Shown here one piece after another: positions 26,325 through 33,936 of a DNA stretch of 33,975 nt. Below the pieces are notes generated by a model. The model was not told where the DNA came from and made no database searches. It saw nothing but the letters and a program-made list of their open reading frames with translations. Within the stretch, counting starts at the first letter, position 1; the number at the start of each line of letters is the position of its first letter. The stretch comes from an uncultured Clostridia bacterium (GTDB lineage Bacteria > Bacillota > Clostridia > Oscillospirales > Ruminococcaceae): NCBI GenBank assembly GCA_944386285.1, contig CALXAM010000052.1:1-33975 (forward strand), written 5' to 3'. Position numbers and translations under genes: made by a program.

Positions 26325-28715
26325 ATGGGAAACACCATTAAAAACGTCTATATTGTTCATCATTCGCATACCGATATCGGCTATACCGATTTGCAGGAGC
26401 AGGTGGTTTATAACCATATCTATAATATCAAAAAGGCGATCCATATGATCGACGAAGGCTATAAACAAAATGCGGATATGCGTTTTTTCAAATGGAACTG
26501 CGAAACATATTATTGTGTCGAGCAGTTTTTAGCGCATGCGAACGAAGCGGAAAAAGAACTGTTCTTTGAGCTTGTCCGCCGCGGTAATATTGGCATTTCG
26601 GGCACTTATTTAAACTTTAACGACTTAGTGGATTGTGGTGCGCTTTCTCGTAAAACCAAACAGATGCAGGAATTATTCACTGCACACGGACTGCCGGTTA
26701 ATGCGGCAATGAATGCTGACATCAATGGTATTTCGATGGGTGCACGTGATGTCCTAATCGAAAACGGCATTGAATTTCTGTTCACCAATATCCATACACA
26801 CCATGGAATGTACCCACTTTATAAAAACCAGACGCCGTATTTCTGGGAAGCAGAAAACGGCAAACGCCTGCTTGTGTGGAGCGGTGAGCACTATAATCTC
26901 GGCAACGCACTCGGCATTGTCTATAACAAAAACACCTACTATATGACGAAGATGTATTTCGGTGATTCGGCTGAAACCGATCCGGTGGACATTCTGCATG
27001 AGAATCTTCAAAAGAGCATCAAAGAATACGAGGACGACGGCTATCCGTATCCGTTCTATATCACAAGTGTGTCCGGCGTATTCAGCGATAATGCACCGCC
27101 AAACCCGACAATTATTCCAATGATCAATGAATTCAACAAGCGGTACGGCGGGGAAGTTCGTTTACAGATGGTCACTGTTTCCGAACTGTATGATTTGATC
27201 CGCGACCAGCTCAAAGATGCACCGGTTTACCGCGGCGATCTAAACGACTGGTGGGCAAACGGCGTTGGCAGTACACCGTATTCATTAAAACACTATAAAG
27301 AGGCACAGCGCCTTGCACATATCTGTGACCGCCTCGAGGAAAAAACGGGCATTCACAATGATGCACTCGCAGACACCGCAGACGAAAATATGCTCCTCTA
27401 TGCAGAGCACACTTGGGGTCACTCTTCAACGATTACAAACCCGTATGATACCATGGTGCAAAATCTCGATATCCGCAACACCAGCTATGCATCCAAAGCA
27501 CACGAAGCAAGTGCAATGCGGAAAAACGAGCAGTGTCATGCACTTGGCGACAGCCACTATTATTACAACACCACCGGCACAGTCAAAGCAGTCAACCTTG
27601 CAAGAACGGCCGGCAAATTCCCGGTAGAGTTCTATGTGGAAACTGCAAAAATGAGCGGTATCCGCGTGACTGATCCGTCCACAGGCGCAGAAATTCCGGC
27701 ACAGATGTCTGCGCATCCGCGCGGTGTACTCGTAAGCTTTGTTTCGTTCTTTGAAGCAGGCGAGGAGAAAATATTCCGTTATGAGGAAATTCCGGATCAG
27801 ACAAAACCGGCAAGTACACGTGTTGCATTCGTCGGCGCAGAGCGGGTGCGTGATATCGAAAACAATCATGACACCGAATCGTATCTGCTGCCGTATCAGA
27901 TTGAAAACGACTGGTTTAAACTGTCGTATCGCATCGGCGAGGGCTTCACTTCGTTCTATGATAAACAAAGCGGCAAAGAGCTGTTAAAAGACGGTATCAA
28001 TACCTTCTTTACACCGCTTTACGAAAACACCGAAATCCGCACCGACGTTTATGAAGAACGCCGCCGCATCGGCAGAAACATCCGCGGCCTGCACGCGAAA
28101 CTTTATCAGGCAGAGCTTACCGATGTCACAGTCACAGACTGCGGCCCGGTCTTTGTCACAGTGAAATTTACATTCTCGCTGCCGGGTACGGTACACACTG
28201 CGGTCATTGTAAAAATGTACCGTGAGCTGCCGCGCATCGACTTCAAACTCCAGATTGGAAAAACCATTTCGCATGATATCGAAAGTATGTTCCTGCCGCT
28301 ATCTCTGAACACCCAGAATGTGTCGTATATCAAAAAAGGCGGCGTCATGATGCGCCCAGGTATCGACCAGCTGCCGGGTACTAATATGGAATATTACACC
28401 GCCGATCACGGTGTGGTGTTTGCGTCCGACGATGCAAGCTATCTCATAAGCACACTCGATACCGCATTGCTTTATCAGGGTGAGATGCGCCACCATCCGA
28501 TTCACCTGTGCGACAACAAAGAAGAGAATAATGCACGTCCGCTGTACAGCTGGATCATGAATAATACCTGGGAGACCAACTTCAAAATGGATCTCTCCGG
28601 CTTTACAGAATACTGCTATGCGATCGAGCGTGTGAGCGGCGAAACACCGAACGCATCGCTTGACCGGTTGGAAGACCGCGATCTCGGCGTCGTGACTTTT
28701 ATCACCGGCGAATAA
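26325..28715 (+). CDS. Glycoside hydrolase family 38-like protein (alpha-mannosidase type)
   Basis: A 796-residue cytoplasmic protein (no signal peptide) resembling GH38 alpha-mannosidases, retaining zinc enzymes that release mannose from oligosaccharides. The N-terminal HHSHTDIGYTD (12-22) matches the HxHxDxG(W/Y) zinc motif. Asp132 in MNADINGIS is a candidate nucleophile by position, and EHTWGHSS (about 364-371) fits the late zinc/active-site segment. The C-terminal half is beta-rich, as expected for the mannosidase C-terminal domains. The exact sugar is not predictable; many such clostridial proteins are divergent. GGAGG precedes the ATG. It stands alone with its own promoter and terminator and without transporter genes beside it. 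Confidence 0.82.
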   Translation: MGNTIKNVYIVHHSHTDIGYTDLQEQVVYNHIYNIKKAIHMIDEGYKQNADMRFFKWNCETYYCVEQFLAHANEAEKELFFELVRRGNIGISGTYLNFNDLVDCGALSRKTKQMQELFTAHGLPVNAAMNADINGISMGARDVLIENGIEFLFTNIHTHHGMYPLYKNQTPYFWEAENGKRLLVWSGEHYNLGNALGIVYNKNTYYMTKMYFGDSAETDPVDILHENLQKSIKEYEDDGYPYPFYITSVSGVFSDNAPPNPTIIPMINEFNKRYGGEVRLQMVTVSELYDLIRDQLKDAPVYRGDLNDWWANGVGSTPYSLKHYKEAQRLAHICDRLEEKTGIHNDALADTADENMLLYAEHTWGHSSTITNPYDTMVQNLDIRNTSYASKAHEASAMRKNEQCHALGDSHYYYNTTGTVKAVNLARTAGKFPVEFYVETAKMSGIRVTDPSTGAEIPAQMSAHPRGVLVSFVSFFEAGEEKIFRYEEIPDQTKPASTRVAFVGAERVRDIENNHDTESYLLPYQIENDWFKLSYRIGEGFTSFYDKQSGKELLKDGINTFFTPLYENTEIRTDVYEERRRIGRNIRGLHAKLYQAELTDVTVTDCGPVFVTVKFTFSLPGTVHTAVIVKMYRELPRIDFKLQIGKTISHDIESMFLPLSLNTQNVSYIKKGGVMMRPGIDQLPGTNMEYYTADHGVVFASDDASYLISTLDTALLYQGEMRHHPIHLCDNKEENNARPLYSWIMNNTWETNFKMDLSGFTEYCYAIERVSGETPNASLDRLEDRDLGVVTFITGE

Positions 28716-28732
28716 TTGATTTCGTAAATGAC

Positions 28733-28771
28733 AAAAACTGCGCTGTCTGAATTCAGACAGCGCAGTTTTGT
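28733..28771. terminator. Bidirectional terminator between the GH38 gene and hflX
   Basis: An uninterrupted palindrome centred on GAATTC, with arms AAAACTGCGCTGTCTGAA and TTCAGACAGCGCAGTTTT, A run before and T run after. It lies 18 bases after the GH38 stop and about 140 bases after the convergent hflX stop. The remaining gap to 28911 is AT-rich with no gene visible. Confidence 0.88.
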
Positions 28772-28911
28772 TATATTCTCGTTTATTTATCCGAATTGTA
28801 TTGTTTTCTTTACGAAGCAATAAAACAAACAGGAGAACAGAAACGATTTAATACAAATAGCAATCAATATTCTTGTAGGTTATCAATTCCTAAACGTATA
28901 AAACGATTCAA

Positions 28912-30183
28912 TTATTCCAAATCAGAATATTCGGCTGTATCCGTGCAGGCATATTGCGAAGCCTGTGTAAACAGCCGCTTTGGCATCGAGGCGGTGATGC
29001 GGATACCGCCTTCTTCAAAATCGGTGGAATCCACACGGCCAAGTTTTCGGATTTCTGAAAGAAGTGCGCCCTCCTGATACGGCAGCAAAAATGTGCCCGA
29101 CTGCATCTCGGCAGACAATAGCTGTTCGATTTTTAACAGCAGATCGTCAAGGCCTTCTTTGGTGAGTGCTGAGGTGACTGCCGTGTGATCGTTTGTCCGC
29201 GGCCGGAGCGAAAGCGGCACACGGTCGCACTGATTGTAGACGGTGATCGTTGGAATATCGGTGCATCCAAGTTTGCAAAGCAGCTGCTCGGCAATTTCCT
29301 TTTGCTCTGCGACACGCGGGTTTGAAAGATTGCACACATGCAGAATCAGATCGGAGGAAGCCGCTTCCTCAAGTGTTGCGGAGAACGCTTCGATCAGTTC
29401 ATGCGGCAGGCGGGAGAGTAGACCGACAGTATCGGTGAGGATTGCCTCTTTTCCGGAAGGGAGCAAAAGCCGGCGCGAAGTGGTGTCGAGCGTTACAAAC
29501 AGCTGGTTTTCGGCATAGACGTTTGCGTCGGTCAGCGCGTTTAAGAGGGAGGATTTGCCGACGTTTGTATAACCGACGAGCGACACGACCGGCAGTTCAC
29601 TTTTTTGGCGGCGTTTGCGTAAATCCCCGCGCCGGCGTTTTAACTCATCAAGCTGGCGGGTGAGCGATTCAATCCGGCGGCGGATGTGACGGCGGTCGCT
29701 TTCAAGTTTTGTTTCACCGGGACCGCGTGTGCCGATGCCGCCGCCCTGACGGGAGAGTGCTTGCCCCATGCCGATAAGCCTTGGCAGCCGGTATTTCTGC
29801 TGTGCGAGCTCGACTTGCAGCTTACCTTCGTTTGTCCGTGCGCGCTGTGCAAAAATATCGAGAATCAGCATCGTGCGGTCGATAACAGGGATGCCGGTTT
29901 CCGCTTCGATGTTGCGCATTTGTGCGCCGGTCAGTTCTGTGTCAAAGATGAGCAGGTTTACGTCGAGCCGTTCGGCAGCTTCCTTGACTTCTTTGAGTTT
30001 ACCGATGCCTAAATACGTTGCCTGACGAATCGAGGGGAGCGGCTGAATGACCTGTGCTTTCACTTCGCCGCCTGCTGAGCGGACGAGTTCCGCGAGTTCT
30101 TCCATGGATTCTTCTACATCATATTCGCCCGTATCGACTGAGGCGAGCAAAACGCGTTGTGTTTCTTCTTCCAAAAGATGCAT
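28912..30183 (-). CDS. hflX: GTPase HflX
   Basis: Ribosome-associated GTPase (423 aa) that splits stalled or hibernating 70S ribosomes under stress. The N-terminal HflX domain is followed by the glycine-rich GGGIGTRGPGETKLE and a coiled basic helix (ESLTRQLDELKRRRGDLRK). The G domain has GYTNVGKS (G1), DTVG (G3) and NQCD (G4). The C-terminal domain is complete. The ATG at 30183 has AAAGGA about 10 bases upstream. Confidence 0.96.
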   Translation of the reverse strand: MHLLEEETQRVLLASVDTGEYDVEESMEELAELVRSAGGEVKAQVIQPLPSIRQATYLGIGKLKEVKEAAERLDVNLLIFDTELTGAQMRNIEAETGIPVIDRTMLILDIFAQRARTNEGKLQVELAQQKYRLPRLIGMGQALSRQGGGIGTRGPGETKLESDRRHIRRRIESLTRQLDELKRRRGDLRKRRQKSELPVVSLVGYTNVGKSSLLNALTDANVYAENQLFVTLDTTSRRLLLPSGKEAILTDTVGLLSRLPHELIEAFSATLEEAASSDLILHVCNLSNPRVAEQKEIAEQLLCKLGCTDIPTITVYNQCDRVPLSLRPRTNDHTAVTSALTKEGLDDLLLKIEQLLSAEMQSGTFLLPYQEGALLSEIRKLGRVDSTDFEEGGIRITASMPKRLFTQASQYACTDTAEYSDLE

Positions 30184-30218
30184 GTGTGCGTCATTCCTTT
30201 GCGAATCGGTTTGGCAGT

Positions 30219-30247
30219 ATTATACCATATCTTTTAAAAAAGCGAAA
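30219..30247 (-). promoter_or_regulatory. hflX promoter
   Basis: TATAAT (30219-30224) with an extended TG-G on the minus strand; the -35 at 17 bases (TTTCGC, 30242-30247) is poor. It overlaps the end of bofA. Confidence 0.6.
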
Positions 30248-30506
30248 GACACGCACCGGTGAGCAGGCACACGCCCGGTACGCCCAGCACAGCAGAAACC
30301 GCGCCGGTAAACAGGTTGGCGGTGAGCGGAAGTATTGTATTCGGCACGAGCGTGGTGCACAAAAACAGTGCACCGACGCCGGTACATGCCCAGCAGAGCA
30401 CGCAAATCCTTGCACGTCGGTAATGCCGTAACAGCCACAAGAGCAGGATAAACAAAGCGGCCAAGGAAAACACGGTGATCCATTCAGAGGGCAGGATATT
30501 CCCCAT
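30234..30506 (-). CDS. bofA: BofA-like protein (pro-sigma-K processing inhibitor family)
   Basis: A 90-residue, almost wholly hydrophobic protein with two to three membrane segments. The C-terminal LTANLFTGAVSAVLGVPGVC matches the BofA family signature (N-x-x-T-x-x-x-x-x-x-LG-x-PG). In B. subtilis BofA sits in the outer forespore membrane and inhibits the SpoIVFB protease that activates sigma-K. The preceding gene is yaaL, its normal neighbour, which strengthens the call. The ATG at 30506 has AAAGGAG 9-10 bases upstream. Confidence 0.82.
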   Translation of the reverse strand: MGNILPSEWITVFSLAALFILLLWLLRHYRRARICVLCWACTGVGALFLCTTLVPNTILPLTANLFTGAVSAVLGVPGVCLLTGACLSLF

Positions 30507-30545
30507 AGATGAGCGCTCCTTTTTTGAAAAAAGATGCGAGGCGGG

Positions 30546-30818
30546 TTAAAACGCGGTGATGTGTTCGCGTTTTGCGCATTTGATGAGGTAGGAATACTGT
30601 CGTTTGCACGCTTCGATTTCAAAGACATACGCATCGATCCGATCGAAGTCGGTTTCCAAGTCGAAAGCCTGTTCGAGCGCGGCGAGTTTTTGTTTTGTTT
30701 CGCGGAGTGCGGCAATCAATTCTTCGGCACGCGTGGGCTGTTTGACAGACGAATGATTTAATGCGGATGTGCAAAGCTGTGCAAATTTTGATTGTGCTTT
30801 TAAAAGAATTCCTTCCAT
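30546..30818 (-). CDS. yaaL: YaaL-like protein (DUF2508)
   Basis: A 90-residue helical protein resembling DUF2508/YaaL: EELIAALRETKQKLAALEQ, then DFDRIDAYVFEIEACKRQYS and YLIKCAKREHI. Function unknown. In B. subtilis yaaL lies between recR and bofA. Here bofA follows after 39 bases, but recR and dnaX are absent upstream. AAAGGAGG precedes the ATG by 8 bases. I see no clear promoter in the upstream 80 bases. Confidence 0.82.
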   Translation of the reverse strand: MEGILLKAQSKFAQLCTSALNHSSVKQPTRAEELIAALRETKQKLAALEQAFDLETDFDRIDAYVFEIEACKRQYSYLIKCAKREHITAF

Positions 30819-30901
30819 ATGCGGTGCCTCCTTTTATCATATGTAAAAGGTTGGACCGTTTTTCCTGCACTTATACATAAAAAAGAGAATAAAAGAATGG
30901 A

Positions 30902-30930
30902 TTGACAAATAAATATACGGCTGTTATAAT
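30902..30930 (+). promoter_or_regulatory. tRNA-Gly promoter
   Basis: TTGACA (30902-30907), 17-base spacer, TATAAT (30925-30930): full consensus, about 32 bases before the tRNA. Confidence 0.92.
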
Positions 30931-30962
30931 AATAAGGCTTTCTTTTTTGAAATAAATTATTT

Positions 30963-31038
30963 GCGGATGTAGCTCATCTGGTAGAGCGCCACCTTGCCAA
31001 GGTGGAGGTAGCGAGTTCGAGCCTCGTCATCCGCTCCA
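30963..31038 (+). tRNA. tRNA-Gly (anticodon GCC)
   Basis: Cloverleaf with acceptor GCGGATG/CATCCGC, D arm AGCTCATCTGGTAGAG, anticodon loop TTGCCAA (GCC), T arm GAGTTCGAGCCTC and encoded CCA. Confidence 0.97.
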
Positions 31039-31095
31039 CCAGGCTAAGCCTGGACTTAATCCACCCCGTATCAAATGATACGGGGTGTTTGTTTT
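31039..31095 (+). terminator. tRNA-Gly 3' hairpin and terminator
   Basis: CCAGGC-TAA-GCCTGG (31039-31053) begins directly after the CCA. It is followed by a perfect 12-bp terminator stem CACCCCGTATCA/TGATACGGGGTG (31062-31087) and TTTGTTTT. Confidence 0.9.
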
Positions 31096-31193
31096 ACTGT
31101 GAAGTTTTGGACGCGGGAAAATAAAGATCATTTTTGTATGAGTGCCCGTGCGCGAAGTCAATGTGCCTTAGGCGTCACCGCAGGTGGTGCGCT

Positions 31194-32228
31194 TTAAGCG
31201 CCGAATTGCCGTTTGACGTAACCGCCGCCGCTCACTGGCTTGCCAGATGTGCTGTAAATACGATGCTGTGCCGGATTTTTGATATTCGAGATCGTGTCGA
31301 ATGTATATCCTGCTTCCAGCATGGTGGGAATGATTTCCCGAAGCGCCGCACACAAATTCTTATTGTCTTTAGAATCGTGCATTAAAATGACGGGTTCATT
31401 TAGTTTCATTGCCATTGGCAAAACGTTTTGTACAATCTGATTTTTGGATGGACGCGGATAGGTTGCGTCGCCTGCCGATACGTTCCAATCGTTGTGCACT
31501 GCACCCATTTGACTTGCTTCATATAAGATATCATTCATTACGGAAGGTGCTGCCCATTTTTTTGAGATGCTGCTTCCGCCCGGGAACCGGAACTGAAGCG
31601 TCGGCGTGGTGTTCTGGGTCACTTCCATGATCCAGTTTTGTGTTTTTGTAAAATCCTCAAAGAATGCTTCTTTTGACGAATAAATCTTTTTGTAATCGTG
31701 GCACGCACTGTGAATGGCGATTTCGTGGCCCTCATCAAATGCGCGTTTTGTGTAAGATGCGTATTTAGAACCCGATCCGGAGACTACATAAAATGTCGCT
31801 TTCACGCCAAATTCTTTTAATACGTCCAGTACTTGCGGTGTCATCGTCGTGGGTCCGTCGTCAAATGTTAGATAAACCGTATTGAGACCTTTTGGACTTT
31901 TCGGATAAGAAACTTCTTTTGATGGAGTTTCTGGCTCAGATGGTTTTGATACTTGTGGTTTTGAAGCAGGTTTTGACGATGTTGTTTTTGATGAAGAAGA
32001 TTGAGAAGACTCTTTGGAGGACTCTTTTGAAGATTCTTTACTTGTTTCTTCTTTTGATGACTCTTGTTGTGTCTGTTCTGAAGAAATTTTAGAAGATTCA
32101 CTTACTATTTGAGAATGATCAGAATCCTGTGATGCTAACTCTGTTCTATGCATTGTGGTACAGCCACTCAATATCATTGATACAATCAGGCAACTGCAAA
32201 TAAATTGAATGAAGGAAAAACGTTTCAA
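31194..32228 (-). CDS. Polysaccharide deacetylase (NodB domain) lipoprotein
   Basis: Secreted, membrane-anchored carbohydrate esterase family 4 enzyme (344 aa), probably removing N-acetyl groups from peptidoglycan or a similar polymer. A signal peptide leads to the lipobox LSGC. A low-complexity Ser/Lys/Glu linker (about 30-110) with repeated SSKE units spans the wall, and the NodB domain follows. TFDDGPT, HSACH, RFPGG and ILMHDS supply the metal-binding and catalytic residues. I prefer a TTG start at 32228, with AGGTG six bases upstream, giving MKRFSFIQ. A GTG at 32237 would add MFV. There is no clear terminator downstream. Confidence 0.88.
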   Translation of the reverse strand: MKRFSFIQFICSCLIVSMILSGCTTMHRTELASQDSDHSQIVSESSKISSEQTQQESSKEETSKESSKESSKESSQSSSSKTTSSKPASKPQVSKPSEPETPSKEVSYPKSPKGLNTVYLTFDDGPTTMTPQVLDVLKEFGVKATFYVVSGSGSKYASYTKRAFDEGHEIAIHSACHDYKKIYSSKEAFFEDFTKTQNWIMEVTQNTTPTLQFRFPGGSSISKKWAAPSVMNDILYEASQMGAVHNDWNVSAGDATYPRPSKNQIVQNVLPMAMKLNEPVILMHDSKDNKNLCAALREIIPTMLEAGYTFDTISNIKNPAQHRIYSTSGKPVSGGGYVKRQFGA

Positions 32229-32259
32229 AACAAACACCTACTTTCTTCTCTTAATTCTT

Positions 32260-32287
32260 ATTATAGTCGACAAAAAACGACAGGCAA
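32260..32287 (-). promoter_or_regulatory. Promoter of the deacetylase gene
   Basis: TATAAT (32260-32265) with TTGCCT (32282-32287) after a 16-base spacer, minus strand. Confidence 0.6.
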
Positions 32288-32367
32288 GAGGGAAAAGATA
32301 TTTGTATTAAAACTGTAATAAATGTTTGCAGAATGTAATAATTTCCCGTGTTTTCGCAACAATATAT

Positions 32368-33198
32368 TCAAATAAAAAATACTTTTCCGGCGGATAGCGG
32401 TTTGATTTGATCATGTAGTGATTCTTGTAGAATTTTATAAGGAAAGCTGCCGGTGCAGTGCCCTGTTAGATATTGCGTCGAATGAAACCGAGAAAGGGCT
32501 TTAGCTGTTTTGCGGCATAGTGATTCATCAAAAGAAAGGGGATTACGTGGATCTCCTAAATGGAATCCTCCTATAACAACATCAGGCGCTCGTCCGTATA
32601 GCTCACAGAAACGGGATAAAATATTAACGATACCGCGATGCGCACAACCGGTATATAAAAGTAACTTTCCATGTTCATTTACAACACCATATTGTTCATG
32701 TTCAAACGGATCAGGTTCATATCCATCATCCGTTTGAATGAGTAATTTTTGATTAGAAGTAGGGCAGAGAATGTTAGATTTTGCGCCAGAGAAAACAGAA
32801 AGATTTTCGGAAATAAACGTAATATTGTCGTCTGATATGATTCTAATTTGTGAATGGTTTAAAAGATGTTCGGGAAGACCGATAAAAGCGATTCCCGAAG
32901 TGCGGCGTGAATAATGTGGTTCAAAAGCTCCTTTATGAACGAAAATCGGCGCAGTTTGATTTTTATTTAAAAAAGTCAAAAGGCCGCCGCCGTGATCGTA
33001 GTGACCATGGGAAAGAACTGCATATGAAACAGTGGAAAGATTGATGTTGCACGAGGTTGCATTCTGTTCTATTTGGTTGGAAGCGCCCATATCAAATAAA
33101 ATGCAATCAGAAGATGTCTGTACATGAATAGATAATCCATGTTCACTTAAGAATTTTGAAGAAACGGCGGTGTTTTCAGCAAGGACAGTGAGTTTCAT
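32368..33198 (-). CDS. Metallo-beta-lactamase-fold hydrolase
   Basis: A 276-residue MBL-fold protein of the group often annotated as 7,8-dihydropterin-6-methyl-4-(beta-D-ribofuranosyl)-aminobenzene-5'-phosphate synthase-like. The zinc motif SHGHYDHGGG (His64, His66, Asp68, His69) is followed by GCAHRGIVN, GGFHLG and LTGHCTG, which supply further metal ligands. No signal peptide. Its substrate is unknown, and archaeal methanopterin-related activity is not implied. The ATG at 33198 has GGGAGG 8 bases upstream; an upstream hydrophobic extension of 42 codons overlaps the promoter and is rejected. Confidence 0.85.
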   Translation of the reverse strand: MKLTVLAENTAVSSKFLSEHGLSIHVQTSSDCILFDMGASNQIEQNATSCNINLSTVSYAVLSHGHYDHGGGLLTFLNKNQTAPIFVHKGAFEPHYSRRTSGIAFIGLPEHLLNHSQIRIISDDNITFISENLSVFSGAKSNILCPTSNQKLLIQTDDGYEPDPFEHEQYGVVNEHGKLLLYTGCAHRGIVNILSRFCELYGRAPDVVIGGFHLGDPRNPLSFDESLCRKTAKALSRFHSTQYLTGHCTGSFPYKILQESLHDQIKPLSAGKVFFI

Positions 33199-33231
33199 TT
33201 CAAAGCCTCCCATATGATTTATCCTTATTAC

Positions 33232-33260
33232 AGTATAAAAAAAGAGGAAAGTTGTTGCAA
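33232..33260 (-). promoter_or_regulatory. Promoter of the MBL-fold gene
   Basis: TTGCAA (33255-33260), 17-base spacer, TATACT (33232-33237) on the minus strand, diverging from the tRNA-Thr promoter. Confidence 0.75.
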
Positions 33261-33284
33261 GTCGAAAAAAAATAAAAAAAGGGG

Positions 33285-33314
33285 TTGACTTTTTGATATG
33301 GACCATGCTATAAT
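33285..33314 (+). promoter_or_regulatory. tRNA-Thr/tRNA-Tyr promoter
   Basis: TTGACT (33285-33290), 18-base spacer, TATAAT (33309-33314), 17 bases before tRNA-Thr. Confidence 0.85.
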
Positions 33315-33331
33315 AATCAAGCACGAAACGT

Positions 33332-33407
33332 GCTGGTGTAGCTCAGTTGGTAGAGCAGCTGATTTGTAATCAGCAGGTCGGGGGTTCGAGTCCGTCCACC
33401 AGCTCCA
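33332..33407 (+). tRNA. tRNA-Thr (anticodon UGU)
   Basis: Acceptor GCTGGTG/CACCAGC, D arm AGCTCAGTTGGTAGAG, anticodon stem GCTGA/TCAGC around TTTGTAA (TGT), T arm GGGTTCGAGTCC, encoded CCA. Confidence 0.97.
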
Positions 33408-33424
33408 TTTTGTGTTTTATATAT

Positions 33425-33510
33425 GGGAGATTTCCCGAGCGGCCAAAGGGGGCAGACTGTAAATCTGTTGCTTTTCAGCTTCGATGGTTCGAATCCATCA
33501 TCTCCCACCA
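33425..33510 (+). tRNA. tRNA-Tyr (anticodon GUA)
   Basis: An 86-base class II tRNA with long variable arm: acceptor GGGAGAT/ATCTCCC, anticodon stem GCAGA/TCTGT around CTGTAAA (GTA), T arm GGTTCGAATCC, encoded CCA. It follows tRNA-Thr by 17 bases, in one transcript. Confidence 0.96.
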
Positions 33511-33512
33511 TC

Positions 33513-33546
33513 TGGGGTAGACACTTTAGATGTCTACCCCATTTTT
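33513..33546 (+). terminator. Terminator of the tRNA-Thr-Tyr unit
   Basis: TGGGGTAGACA/TGTCTACCCCA (11 bp, 7-base loop) followed by TTTTT. Confidence 0.92.
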
Positions 33547-33643
33547 GTCAGTATTCATGCGGGTTTGCGGGCTTTTTCCCGTTTCAAAAAAGGATTGGTG
33601 TCCCATTACTGTCATCCCCGTTTTCAGAGATATCTGCGAAACT

Positions 33644-33690
33644 AAGCGGAGTTTTCACCTGATTTTTCAGGCTGAGAACTCCGCTTTTTT
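33644..33690 (+). terminator. Second terminator-like hairpin downstream of the tRNAs
   Basis: AAGCGGAGTTTTCA pairs with TGAGAACTCCGCTT (14 bp, one G-U) around an inner CCTGA-TTTT-TCAGG hairpin, and T residues follow. It lies about 100 bases past the tRNA terminator with no gene between. Confidence 0.7.
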
Positions 33691-33936
33691 GCGTTTTGAG
33701 GACAATTCATCGCTGCGGAACAGGTAGAATTTCACAGCGGTTTACTGGATAGATGTTACAATCCGGAAACGGATCTGCTTTTTTCAGGGTTCCGGGTACA
33801 TGGGGGTAGTATACCCTTTTGCAGGAACTTACGAAAATCTGCTCTTCTCCCCCCTCTCCACACCTCTCCCCCGTATCTCTTACCGGCTGGGAAAGAACAG
33901 ATCCGCTTCCCATCAGCTTCTTCCCTTTCTCACAAA

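Noticed and set aside
27426..27968. 180-codon open frame antisense to the GH38 gene
   Set aside because: The opposite strand is a complete conserved gene with its own signals; this frame is a Cys-rich shadow.
28299..28820. 173-codon minus-strand frame over the GH38 3' end and terminator
   Set aside because: Would read through a strong terminator palindrome and lies antisense to real coding sequence.
30191..30715. 174-codon minus-strand frame covering both yaaL and bofA
   Set aside because: It is out of frame with two shorter genes that have family motifs and ribosome-binding sites.
31900..32110. Short tandem repeats in the deacetylase gene, considered as a repeat array
   Set aside because: They encode the Ser/Lys/Glu linker in frame; repeats are degenerate without regular spacers, so not CRISPR.
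33707..33913. 68-codon minus-strand open frame
   Set aside because: No Shine-Dalgarno sequence, no recognisable motif, unusual composition; not enough support to call a gene.
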